Below, piece after piece: positions 12,101 through 25,600 of a DNA stretch of 64,000 bases; position 1 is the stretch's first letter, and every line of letters begins with the position of its first letter. Under the pieces are notes generated by a model, which was not told the DNA's origin, did not search any database, and saw only the letters and a program-made list of their open reading frames with translations. Both the position numbers and the translations under genes were made by a program. Source of the DNA: Bombus terrestris (lineage: Eukaryota > Arthropoda > Insecta > Hymenoptera > Apidae); contig NC_063273.1 of the NCBI RefSeq assembly GCF_910591885.1, positions 5,394,001-5,458,000 on the forward strand, written 5' to 3'.

Positions 12101-15100
12101 TTTCACTCGTCCAGTCGATCGCAACACGCGCACGGCCCAGCCTTTAGAATCGCGTTATTGTTGGTCGGCCGACTCTGCCACGGATAGGGTTAAGGTAGAA
12201 TGCAGGGGGAGCAGGGTATATGCGTGCGCGACAAGTGCCACGGCCTGCGTGAGTGCGTACATGCACGCAGATGCGATGATGATGCACGCAACCAGCGAGA
12301 AACGCACGCGATGCGCTGTTAACTTACCTTCCTTTTTAACGCGCTTCGTGGCCCTCTTCTTTCTCTCATCCACGCGTTTATCCGTTTCTCCGAAATGCCC
12401 CTTTCTATCTTTGCGTCGTTAAATTTCCGCCGATCGACGCCCATTCGCCTTTTTGCCGTTTCCGCGCTGTTTCCTCGCCTTTTCTGATCGTACGATGCCT
12501 CGTAACGAGTACCTCGCGTCTCGTCGCGTTTTATCTCCAATACGCGCCGATCCGTCTACGATTCGTCTTCCGTCGTCGCTAACGATCGTCGAATCGCCGC
12601 GAAAACGTTTACAGCGGAACGTTGGAAAGAAACGGTGAAAGTAATTGGCCTGGCGCTATATCTGTCAAATACGTCGTCGAAAATTTGACGAAAAACCGGT
12701 TTGGGCACGCGCGCTTGAGAAAACCTTCGCCCGTACAGCTTGGCCGGAGTATCGGAAACGATTCCAACGACGATGCCAAACGCTTCTAGAACGGTAACTA
12801 AGTTTTTAAATCGCAGACTTTTCCACTCCGTATCGACGACTCTCGACCGATGTTCTTAACGGGTCAGAACCGTTTCTCCTCGCTAATCCACCTCTATACA
12901 CGTACGTACGTTACGTACGAGTTCCGCGACATCCTCTCGTCCGCTACATTTTGGCTTTACCTGCCGCCATAACTCGAATAGTTTCGCTTTCGTTTCGCTA
13001 TTTCGCAGCAGCTGCTCTGCCTCTTCTTACGTCTCTCCGTGCTGCGAATATCGATGCGTCGAACAATACCGCGTGTTGCGTATCCGCGTTGCGTGTGTTG
13101 CACGATGTCGTGACGTTAAGCGACGTTCGAAAGTCGAATCGCTCGCCAGAGATCGGTTAAGGGAACTTCGTTGCCGACACTCGTTTCCGCTTTTTAATGG
13201 TAGCTTCTTTGCTACTTGCCCGGAAGTACGCGTTCCTTTTTTATTCCTCTCTTCGCTTTTCTCGCTCTCGAGACGCAGCGTTTCGATTGGAAAGATCAGG
13301 AATCGAACGGTTTCTCTCCGTGAGTCGAATTTCGCTCGATGTCGGTTCTTTGGCGAAAAGAAAGAGAAAGAGAAGGAGTGAAAGGGACGGAGGGGAGAGG
13401 CAGGAGAAGGATGAAGAGGGTTTCTCCTGCGAAGCGTGTTCGGTAATACTTTCTCGAGAGAAGCAATTTTTTCCCGCTCGCGACACGTGTGCGCCAAAGT
13501 GTGCGTAAACGCACGGGTATCACTCGCGGATCCAATTTGAGATACGACGCCGGAAGACGCATTGTTCGCGCGGAATAGTACAAATTAACAGATCGGTATC
13601 GTGACGGCTGCAATTAACATTGTGTACACTGGGCGCGGTGGATTGGCTTTCTTGAAATCTGACGGTTTAATTAGGCGCCACCTTCGCGGCAGATGCGCGC
13701 TCGCTTCGATTAATTACCTCTATACTCGGCTTCCCGTATCGTTTCGGTTCATCTCGCTCGTTTTAAATCGACACGCTCAATGGTAATCGCATGGCGACGA
13801 GAAACAGCGTTTCGCGACTATTTCCTTTTACTTTCGACTTGTTGTATTTGTCAGTTTCGAGGGAGACGACGTACGCGAGATGGCGAGTTTTCGTATCGCG
13901 CTAACGAGCCGCGCCTCCGAAACCACGTTTCTGTTTCGCCCGTTCCCACGTATTTCCACGGCCTCGTCGTATTTAATTTAACGTTGGCAAAGTCCAACTT
14001 TACCGGTTTGCCGTTGCGCTTTCCCCTTGTCTCGCCGTTAGGAAGCCGCGACCGAAGTAAAATTGAGCCGAAGCCAACGCGAGTACGAATGTTTCAGGGA
14101 CGAGAACGTCACCGGTGAACATCGTGGCAACCGCGACCGTTGTGACGGACGAAGCGTTGCTCGCCGACGACGAGGTAGACAACTGCGAAGGCGAGAGCGA
14201 AGGGACGGAGAAATCGACTCAAGAAGAGGATGAAGAGGTGGACGTGGACGTGGAGGAGTGCAGCAGCATCGACGACGGGCCGGTTCACGGCGTGCCGGAT
14301 GATTTGAGCACGACGACAGCCTCGACGAGAAATTGCCAGGACGGTTACAACGAGCACGAACGGAAACACCGACTCCGAACCAGTTGCAACTCCGACGAGC
14401 TCCGGGACGTCGAGTGTCATCTCGAAACGAAGGAACTGTGGGACAAATTTAACGACCTCGGCACGGAAATGATCATTACGAAAACGGGCAGGTAAGCAAA
14501 ACGTATCGATCGTTTAGCTCGCGCGACCGAGAGCAGGAAGGTCGCGTGACGCGTGCAGGTGCAACGGAAGATAGTTGGGAATCGGGAATAGCCAACGAAT
14601 CGGCAGATATTCGTCTCGCTTCGAAAATTAACTTCCATTTCGTGAGAGTCGCCGACTCGCGGCAGCGAGAGAGACAGCGAAAAAGAGAGAATGAGAGAGA
14701 GAGAGAGAGAGAAAAGAGAAGAGAGAGAGAGAGAGAGGAGGCGCCAGGAAGAAAACATTCGGCAATCTTCGTTACGTATCTTGGAAATTCGAAGGAATCG
14801 CGTTCCACTTAACCGCGCGTTACGGCTTCGATTTACTACGTGCGAACAAATTCGAAGCCATTGCCGAACCAAGCACGCGTTCGGCTAATAACGGGAAAAT
14901 AAAATTTTTTTCGGCCGCAATTAGGCAACGTCACGCCGCGCCGTTACGGCTCCGGTCGACGGTCGTTAATTATCGCGGTAGAAACACTGGTAGCGCGTTT
15001 CGAACAAAAGCCAGTCTCTCTAGTTCGTAGCCCCGTAGTATACCGTTCCTGACGTTGTTGTCCGACGGATACCGGCAAATTGCGACAGCCCAAACAAAAC

Positions 15101-18100
15101 GTCCGAACGAACGTACTCGAACTAATGGATTTCATTGACCGACGTTTTACGAGATATTTAAGGGAGTTTTCGGTGTAATTTATCGTGGCAATTTGTGCCT
15201 CTCTCCTGCTTCTCTGTGCATACGCGGTGCTCGCTCGCTCGCGCGCTCGCTTTCATTTTTATAGGTATGCTAATAAAGTCGAGGCCGCAGCTGCGCGCTC
15301 TAAGGATGCGTGACCACGTCGAAATTACGAGATGTTTGCGCGCATGGGAGACCCGTCTCTAACTCGTTGTCCCTTGTAAACCACCCTGCGCCACAGCCTC
15401 GTTTTCCACGTCATCGTCCGCGCCACCGTAAAAACTCGAAACCGTTCAAACGCGTTCGATTTTCCAAATCTGCGTCGCGTTAATTACGCGTACAGCGCTA
15501 ATTAACGCGCGCGTGTCGCTCTCCGTCGCGTCGTGCTCATCGATCTCGAAATGTTTCGTCGATGCGAAACGAAACCAAGTAAATACGGTACGTGCGTTAT
15601 CGTCGACGATACAGTTGGAAACACGCGACCGGTTTGTCGGTTAGCGCGAAGAAGAAAATCGAACGAGACGCAAACGGCTTCCGGAACGGGACGTACGCCG
15701 CTGTACGTAATTATAAATTATTACCCGATGAGAGTCGTGACAGGCGGAGCGTCCGATTCGCGTGCTGCGCCACGAAACGCGTCAGATCCGGCCGTTTACT
15801 ATCCTCGATAGGAAAGTTGTTGGATTTTGAGGAGCGGAATCGTTCGAGACGTACTTTTGTCGAAACAATCGGTAATTCGAAATGCTTGGAAATTATCGCA
15901 GGGCGTGTCGTTGGCTCGTTGACTTTCTTTCTAGGCACGATCGATATATCAAGAACACGGCGATGCACGAATAGCGTCGTTAGCACGAGAAACTTGGCAC
16001 GAAATCCCAGCTGAACGAAAACGTCAGTCTCTCGAGTGACAATACGAATTCGGACCAATCAGGTGGAATTGTCTGGCTCTACGGGGTGCCAGCACCATAT
16101 ACTCCTCTGATTCTTCCTCGAGGACTAGCACGGCTCACGGGGTCTCTTTTTTCCCACGTTGGCACCCGCCAGCGTTTCCTTTCTCCTTCCTTCTCTCCTT
16201 CTCCCTCTTCTCCTCTTTCTCTCCCTCTTTTTCTCTCGCCTTTCCCTTCGATTCTTTTTCTTCGGCTTGTCGTCGTTCTTCTCTAGACAACGCGACGGCC
16301 TCGATTTCAATATCGCGAACAAAGCCAATTTCGTGCGTGCAAAGTCGTTACCGGCCGCCGAACCAGAAGAAGAAAGCAGAAATATCGCAGGGCGCTCGCA
16401 CGGCTCGGCTCGGCTCGGCTCGAGTCGAGTCCGGCGAACGAAGGCCTCGCACCTTCCACAGCGGCCGATCTTTTTCTCTCGTACCCTATAATCAACGAGT
16501 TTTCGCCGATCCTCGTTTCACCTGACCCGATAACAGACCCTTATCTTGCTCTCTTTATTTTGCTACGAACCGTGCACACACACCGTCGCCTCTTTACCGA
16601 CGATGTCAATCGTCGAAAATAAAACGATCGGAGCCCGCGTTCGGTAGGGAAACGGGTTCGGTGAGTTTTGCGTACGCGAGCTGCCTCTTTTCGCAACGGT
16701 TCGTAAAGTCACGGCAGAGGTAGCGAAAATCGAACGGTTGTTCACAGTCGCGACGGGTGTATATTTTTCAAAGTTTAAGTAGGTAAGCGTGGACTGCGAA
16801 GCAACGCGCAGAATAGGAGGTGTGGACGAGCAGGTCAGCGGAGAGCGAGACAGGATACCGGCGGATAGAGGGTACTCGTCACGCGAACCCTTCATCAAGG
16901 TGCCAGCAACCTACATTATACACTCACACGTGCCTCGACCGGTAGGGTAAACGTGCACGTTACGCGAGAACGTGCACGGATCGCGAAACACGACACACGG
17001 AACAACCGAAGGAATGAAAAGACGATAGAGAAAACGCGAGAAAGAGGACAAGGATGGGGCAGAGTGTGAGAAAGAAAGAGGCAATGGGAACGGAAAGGAG
17101 CTGGTAAACGCGTCTATTTATCCCTGTTGCTCTCTCTTGTTCCCTCGGTTGCAACCAAAATTCCAGCCGATACGTGGCTGCGAAAAGAAGCGGCAAGAAA
17201 CGTCCAATTCCACGCCTCGATATATCTGTCTATCTATTTCCTATCTATCTATCTATCTATCTATATATCTATCCATATATATATATAGATATATGTAAAT
17301 CGCAGCCTGTAGGAATATAACGTACATAAGGCACACGGTATGGGAAAAAGGTCAAGAACGAGCTAATTATCGAACGATCGACTCGCTGCTCGGGATCGTC
17401 GAGCAGCTAGGTGCGACGCGGAAAGAGCCGGGACATAATTATAACAGGGACAACACCTGGCGGTGTTGCAAAGTCGTTAGCTCGGCAAACATTTAAGTAA
17501 CTCGGATGGCCTTTCGGATCGCTATAATATCCAGTGCTTCCGTAATCCATTTGTAGCAGCCCTTCAGCCGGTGGTTCTGTCCTCGGGGCTGATGGCTTCT
17601 CCGACCACTCTCTCCACCCCTGAAACGCGTATACGACGCTACTCCCGCTACGGACTAGGGCAGACCAACCAACCAACCAGCCAGATGTACGTATGCGTAC
17701 GTCTGCACGTATACACGCGTAACGCGTATTTCGAGGCTGTTGGGGTGCTTTGGGGTCGAGGTGTTCCTGCGATTATGGCCTCGTTAGCCACGGCCCATGG
17801 AGGGCTTGTTTGTTTCTGCCTAATTTGACAGGGAAATACGCGATGCAATGAGAGACAGCTATTTCCAAGAGGGTATAGTATAGTGGCCAGAGGGTAGAGA
17901 GCAAGAGAAACAGACAAACCATCTTTTTTCCTTCTGATCGTACGAATCGTTTCGTTTAATCGCGTCGCGCTTCGTTTCTCTATAATTTTCTTTTAATTCG
18001 CTCGCTAAACCTATTCGACGAAGAATGGCGCGTAAAATTAAATAAAAACATCAACGACGCGCTACTTTACGAACGGCCGACTGTTCGTAATTTAGGAAAT

Positions 18101-21100
18101 CCGCACGCAAGGCGACCGTTTCGGAACGTAACAAATCAACGACCCGTGCCTCGTGATTCTCTATAAAGATAAGGGCAATCGTGTTCACGCGCCAGATATA
18201 CAGGGCTTAGACGAGAAACGAGAAATAGGGACGCAACGAAGGATCAGGGGAACGCTGCATTGACTCTTACTATCGATACTTAATAGCCGTTTCCATGTAT
18301 TTCTATTCCACCACCGAGTGCGGCACAAACTACCCTCCGGGGTGGTTACTTTTTTCTCCGTGATATATTACATCGGGATCGCTGCTTTGAAATGAGAAAT
18401 TTGTACGGGAAGAGGGTGGCTGCGAACGATCGAAGGCGGCAAAACGGTGATCGCGTCTTCGTTCGTTTTCCTGGTCAAGTGGTCGATTCTTCGGTAGCGA
18501 GTCGCGTGCTCCGAATCTCCGAGCCTGAAAGTCCACCGGTAACCGTTGAAGAGACGTCTAACGAGATCCACTTTTGAGATGAACCGGACGAAAGAGTAGG
18601 ATCTCGCGCGACCGTCCCGCATCGTTATCGTGATCGTTGCGAAGAATACATCGTAGTGGAAGAGGCATCGAGAAAGCTCGTTCATCGGTGAATCGATCTT
18701 TGCGGTTGGCGACTTTGAGGCAATTGCGGCGTTTGCGGTCTCCAGGCTCCGTCCGATCCACCGTCTTTCAACGAACGCGTACGATTTGTCGCATTCTCGT
18801 GGCTTTCGACGCGGTCCTTGTTAAATCGCCGATCGACTTTGAAAACGCTGCTCGTTGTTGCTGTTGCGTCTTTCAGCGGTTCCGTGTGAAAGGAGGACGC
18901 TTCGGTCGACGAGCAAAAAACGGGAAAGGATATTACAACGGGACGGTTCCGGAGAATCTCCAGCTTAGAATAGCGAGGATTCCGCAAATTTGACTGGACA
19001 AAAAGATTTGATAAGTCGTGCTGTGTCTCGCGAATATCGCCAACGAAAGCAGCAACACGACGTAGATCGTAGTGTTGATCAAACGGCAGGAGCACGAACT
19101 CGCCGATGGAAATACGCGTATTCCACGCCTGGCGATACTTCGAACTAGAATCGACGCGTCTTGGATACGTTGCCGAAGGCTGTCGGTTCCCGCAGAGATT
19201 GACCTGTATCTCGACGTTACTTCGCAGATAATTTCTTCCGTAGTTTGGATCTGTTTCTCCTCCTGCGTCTGTGTCGTTTCCTCTTGCTTGATTCGCGGAA
19301 GGCACGACGTATCGTCTGTGCTCTGGTCTCGCATCGTTCTTCCATCGTCCGATCTACCACGAGCGGCGATCGTCGGTGACGAATCCTCTTTCCATTTTCG
19401 CGCCGTTTTCGAGCAAACGTTCTGTATCGATTTCATCAGCTGATCGTCAGCGACCGGCGCTGCTTCCAACTCTTGATCGTTGGCGAAGATAGAAAACAAA
19501 TCTTCTTGGCGGAGCCTGGATCGAATGCACGGCGGAAGTTCCTCCAAAATCGACATGACGTTTTCAACGCAGGTTCTTCGACATACTCTGTTCTGTGGAT
19601 TGCACGGTCCCGGACACTCGGTGAATTGATCGGCACGTCGGGACGAATTCATCCTTTGCTCGTGCGAGGACCACGAATCCGGTAAAAATCCAAATGCGAC
19701 CGCGCGGTTGTTCCTCGAGAAGCGTAACGAACGGTTTAGAAACGTCGGTGCACTTGGCCGCCGATCGAAGCTACGTCAACGAACACGCGCATCTGTCCGA
19801 CGCGTGCGCCTCGACGCTGGAGGTGTTGAAAAGTTGACTGCATATAACGAGGTTCAAGGGTGACTCGCTCGTAACGAAGCTTGAAAGGCCTGCGGGCGCT
19901 CCTTTCAATCAAACCGACTAGTTAGACGCGCCTCTACGTTGCTTTCTAACTCGAGAACTCACCACACGCTTCCAACGAGAATCGGTCGTGCCAGGAACCT
20001 CCGGACGCGTCGTCGCTCTTTCCTCTGCGTGTTTTCACAACTTCACGAACGCGCGGTTCTCGTTGCGCAAACGCTTCGATACGGTTCGTCGATCATATAC
20101 ATTTTTTTTCTTGCTTTTTTTTTCTTTTTGGTATCCTTTTCGCCAACGGTCAGTTATTATCAGCGGTTCAGCAGCGGTTTTCCATTTAGTCGAGGTTAAA
20201 CGTCGAATTTTCTATCGAACGAGATCGCAAGAACAAGAGAACGATCGGCAACTTCAGCGCAGTGCCTGTAACTATGTACATGGTTGCGATTAGGCGTGCG
20301 CACGGTTCTCTTTTCGAACGTCGATCATCGAGATAAGCAAAAAAAAACGTTCGTTCGTTTTTCTTTTATTTTTCAGACGAATGTTCCCGACCTGTCGCGT
20401 ATCGTTCAGCGGATTAAAATCGGAAGGCAGGTACGCGGTGTTGATGGACATCGTGCCAGTGGACAACAAACGATACCGATACGCGTACCATCGTAGCTGT
20501 TGGTTGGTCGCGGGGAAAGCGGATCCACCGGCGCCGGCGCGGCTCTACGTTCACCCGGACTCACCGTTTACCGGGGATCAGCTACGAAAGCAGGTGGTCT
20601 CGTTCGAAAAGGTCAAGCTGACGAACAACGACATGGACAAGCACGGCCAGGTAAGAAAGTTCGCGAGCAACCGCGTGATCGCTGGTTCGTGCACCCTCGT
20701 AAAGCTGGTATGCACGTGGCTCAAATATCGATCTCGGGAGAACAATCTACCTCTGTGTTTTGACGAGCGCGCTTCGCATTTTTACGACTGTGAAATTCGA
20801 ACGAAGTTCGTCGGGTTGGCGAGTCGGACCGGACCGGGAACGGGGCGGCCACGACGTTTGCTTCGGTCGACCAGATTCAGCGAGATCGAGCGGCGATCCA
20901 AACTAGCCAGACATTCGCGTTATTTATCGCTAAATTCACACATTCGCGGGTTTCTTCGAACGTGGTGAACCGGTGATCGGATCACGGGACGTGTGCGTAC
21001 GTTGCTCGAGAATAAGACGGAAGATTTAACGAACGACCAGTGCCAACGACGTCGACAATGCTCACGGATTACAGTGTCATTTTTCACCGGTAGAATCGCG

Positions 21101-22598
21101 CAGTTTCGCTCTGCTTCGAGGCATCGAAAACGTCGTTGACGAGATTTCGGACGTTCGCGCGCACCGAAAATGGCCTCGTAAAACGGATACGCGACGTTAC
21201 CGGGCACGTAGGCGTGGCGTTATCGTCAACACTGCTCGTTAATCGTGGGCGTCGAAGCTGCCAGCACGTGAAACGTAATATTCCGTCGTCGTCGTCGTCG
21301 TCGTCGTCGTCTTCGTCGTTCTTGTCATACTCGCGTAGATCGATCGCCGTGCTCCACAAATCTGTTTCCTTTTCGCTGTGTACCGGGAATCCAACGTGTA
21401 CCGGGCGCCAATTGCAAACGGGTGGAAGAGACGAGACGTTGGAAATTTCGCGAGTCGATAAAAACAGCGATTCGGACAGGCGTCGGCGGCTAGGTGGTAG
21501 CAGAGCCGAGTGCGTTTCTTTCGAACTCGCAGAAATATCGTAAGCATAGGAGGTTAACATCGTAAAAAGTATAACTGTATGGCGAAAAGAGAGTAACGCG
21601 GGAAAAGAGCGTAGATCCGGGGAGAGGCGAGAGGCAAACGAGGGTCGCGCGAACCGTCCACTCGCGGACTGGCCATAATGTTACGAGCATTATAGGCGGT
21701 TGGTGGTAGTGTCTGTCGTAGGTGGTGTGTATAGTAGGCACGACGGCATGCCTATAAGCTAATAAATTGAATGGATGTTTGCCCGGAGCTTTTGTCATGA
21801 TGATCACGAGTAGCCCACGCCTGGCCTGTTGAGCACCTTTTGAATCTCTCTCCGCCAGCCTGTTCCCGTCTCTCGCGCGCGCCTCCTCCACCTCGACAAC
21901 CTCGCGCGCTCGCTTCCCGACACTTTCTTTCGCTTTCGTGCGCGCGTATACCTTCGCTGATCCGTGTTACGTTCCGGTTCGTACCGAAATGTTCCGTTCC
22001 GATCCTTATCTGTCCGCGATATCGCGCATCGACATTTCCAAGTTGGCGTACAGTCAGTATCCCTGAAAGCAGCACGACTACGTTTCCTTCTCGACAGCCT
22101 GGAACGATCAGTGTGGTTGCGCACCGGACGAACACACGTCTGCATCCATCTACACTAATTAGACGTTCGTTAACACCGACGTTTTACGGCAATGAACGAT
22201 TCCGTTTTGCGACGTTCTCGCTATACTTGCGTATTTACCTGGCGGTCGTTTCATCCATTACACGTTCTGCACCGCGAATTCTTCCAGAGAGAAAGAGAGC
22301 GAGAGAGAGAGAGAGAGAGAGATTGCAAGCACGAATTCGACGGGGTGTCGTCGTTCTTCGAACACGCGTTACGCGCTGCGTTACGTACTCGTACATGCAG
22401 CGTCGTACTACCGCTGTGCCGCATTGTAGCGACACGTGCATCTCCAGAAATGCATTTTTCAGCGGAGACGCGCGTGTACGCGAGAAACCTTGGCGCATAA
22501 AGGATAGGCGTACGTAGGTGAATATACATGTAAAGCATGGTGGAGAGCAAGTGCGAAGGAAAGAAGCGGGCTAAAAGAAGGAAGGAAAGGAAGGAGGA

Positions 22599-22634
<36 letters not shown>

Positions 22635-25600
22635 GAAGGAAAAAAGGCTAGGCAGGCGAGTGTCGAGGAACAGACACACCGGTTAAAAGCAGTCGTGGTG
22701 AGCGGAGTCGAGCCAGGAGAGCCGGGAGAGCTGGGAGAGCCACGCAACGCCAGTCAACTCTCAACTCGACGACTCAAGTGGTAGGGAACATTCCTTCGCT
22801 ACGGCCACTATTTCATCGTTTCGTATGACGCGATATTATAAGACCCCCGCCTGCGTGTTGGCTACTACACGGTGGTCCAAAAGCAAGCATCCACCTGCGA
22901 CGACGAGTCGTCTTGTACGATACCTGTAGGGAGATACGTTGCCGCGCGCCTCTCCCGCTACTATTCCCCGATGCCTGGCTCTCCGGTCTACCGAACCACC
23001 GATATTTTTCTCCAGTTTAAATCTAAATTACCGTGGAAACGGTACACCGTGCGCTCCTACGCTCGGCAACTGCGACGATTTTTGGGACGACCGGCATGGC
23101 AAAGTCGAACAGAACGCGCAAAGAGATCGAGTTTCGACTTTGCTTCTCTCCTTCTCTTTTTCTCGGTTTTTATTTTTTCTCTTGTTTCTTTTTTCTCCGA
23201 TCGAGGATCCGTGACTCGGACAAAAAACGGCAGCAAAAATCTGACCGTCGAATTCTTGCGTCTTGTCATCGTCGTCATGCGCGCTTTTGACATTTCCCTT
23301 CTAAATACGTAACGAACCGAAAGCGACACGGTTCCGTTCCGTTTCTACCGTGTGATCGACGTTAATACCATCGGGAGAAATATTTCGCGTCGCTACAACG
23401 ATCACGAGAACGGGACGAGCATCGGCATCAAAAGATATTAATAATTTCTTAACACGGCGCGCTTTTAGCGCCGCGGATACCAGGAAGCTTTAGTCAGCCG
23501 TAATGTTGAGATTAAAAATGATTTATGATACATCGAATGAGGAGATAGCGAATATCCAATTGGAATTTATGATGTAATTGACTAAACGGCAGATATAATA
23601 GCAAGGCGCGACTAATACGAGTATATTCGATGAAACCGTAAAGCTCATTATCATCGACGTTGCTACTTTGTAACCGAGTAAATCGTTTTCATCTCTCTAA
23701 TAAAATTAGACTAATCTTCCGATGTCTGGATCGGCAAGTCGCGTTATCGGGCTCGGATAAAAATAGGCAAAGTACGTTGCAAGACGTGCCGTACACGGTC
23801 CTTGCAAACCGACCATTCTCACGATCATGCGCGCAATGTCCTTTAGGCTGACGTCAGGTATTAAATTTCGTGCCTCTAAGTAGAAATCCAGCAAGCTGAG
23901 AGGGCTGACGAAGGAAAGACAGAAAGGGTCGATACGTTGAATTATTTTATTCGCGTCTCGTTGTCGTACGCGTGCGTACGCGTAATTCGTCCGGTCGGAA
24001 ACTCTTTCAGAGAGAAGAAAATCGCGCGAAGAAAAATCGGAGGAGAAGAAGGGAAGCGGAAGGGAAGAAGAGGAACGACGCGTTTCGAAAGGATTGTCGA
24101 AAAGCAGGGAATTAGAAATCGGCATAAAATAGACGCGGTGCGTCGGTCGCGCGAGCACACACTGTTACGAAGAAATCGGTGTACGTTCGGTGGCATCCAC
24201 ACGAACAGTCGAGCGAACAGAGTAGAGCAAATTGGAGTTCTGACAGGTTGCAGTGGGGTGTCCCACTATCCAACGGTGCAGAGAAAACGGATAGGGGCAC
24301 CCCGGGATCCCAGACACCTATAATCGTACGGGCATAAAGTTGCCCGCTTGGAAACCTACGGTTCGGTCCACGGGGCCGCGCCGCGCCGCCGTACTCGTTA
24401 TCCGGACTCGAATTAAATTCGAGACCTTTTCCTTTTTCTCTGCTTCATCGAGAGAACACAATCTTGCACCCGAAGGAGACGGGAGGACGTCGCGCGGTGC
24501 GATATCGAGAATATAACGTTGCTCGTTTAACATTCGTCCTTGCACCATCGTGCGACGACGCGACGAATGAAAAATTTATAAGCTATTGCATAATCGTAAA
24601 TCACAACGCCGCGCCGGGATATTAACAACGACCTCTCTCTGCCTTTGCAAATATATACACGCTTACACGAATCGCGTTCGTATTGTTTCCTTTATCGATG
24701 TCGCAACAGGCCGGATTCACGTTGAAATTCGAGCGAACAGACGTTCGCCTTAGGCAGAATGTTTTGTAAACGCGTTGCAATTTGACAATACGAGCGCCGA
24801 TAATTCGGTAAAGCGGAAACATATCGATGCAACGTGGCTGTAAATAAATAGTCAGGTAAAGCAGCGTTGCGAAAGAGAAGGAAACGGTTCGTGGCCAACA
24901 CGGGGATATTAATTTCATGGTATACCGTTGCGTTATAAAAATAAATTACGAGCGAGAAACGAGCCGTCCCGGCTGCCGGATTAAGTAACGAAATGTTCCG
25001 AGGACATTTCCATCGGAACCGACCGCGGCCGCGAGCCAGCGAGCGTCGATCGTTCCTTCTCAACCGACAGCTATCGGTCGTCGACGGGTATCGTGGTCGA
25101 GCGAGCCCGCGCAAGGAGAAAAACGACTATAAATCGCACATGTAATACCGCTATCAACGTACATTACATGGATGCCGCGTTGTTTGATAAATCGCTAGAT
25201 GCAAATTGCGTGCGTCCGACGATGAGAGTGGATTGGATTCGGTTTCTCGAGTATACGCGATTAGCGTATAATCGGTGTGTACCGACTGCTATTTACCGCG
25301 ACAATTTCCATTTATCGGAGTAACGTGAACGTAAGGGTACGTCGCGCATCCTTAAGAATCTCTGGTAACGACGATATCGCGCGACTAAACTTGCTATTCC
25401 GTCGGCCAGGAAATACTCGTAATCGTAAAGCGGAAGAGTTAACGCGACGTTAACGTATCGTCGGAGCGTAAAAAGGATTTTCTCGTCGCGTTCCGTGCAA
25501 ACGCGACCCTCCACTGTCTACCAAAAATTAAGACGTTCGCTCGATCGTCGCACCGAACGACGCGACAACGCGCTTCGAGGACATCCTGTCGCCTAAACGA

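Larger units (their letters stand above)
14492..20376 (+). other. Intron 2 of the T-box gene
   Basis: The 5885-bp intron runs GTAAGC to TTTCAG. It contains a GA-rich run just after the donor (about 14664-14740), a short CGGCT-type tandem (16401-16431), a TATC/TA microsatellite (17220-17295), and, on the minus strand, the open frame 18933-19652 annotated separately. An AT-balanced stretch at about 17440-17600 is a possible non-coding element. Confidence 0.8.
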
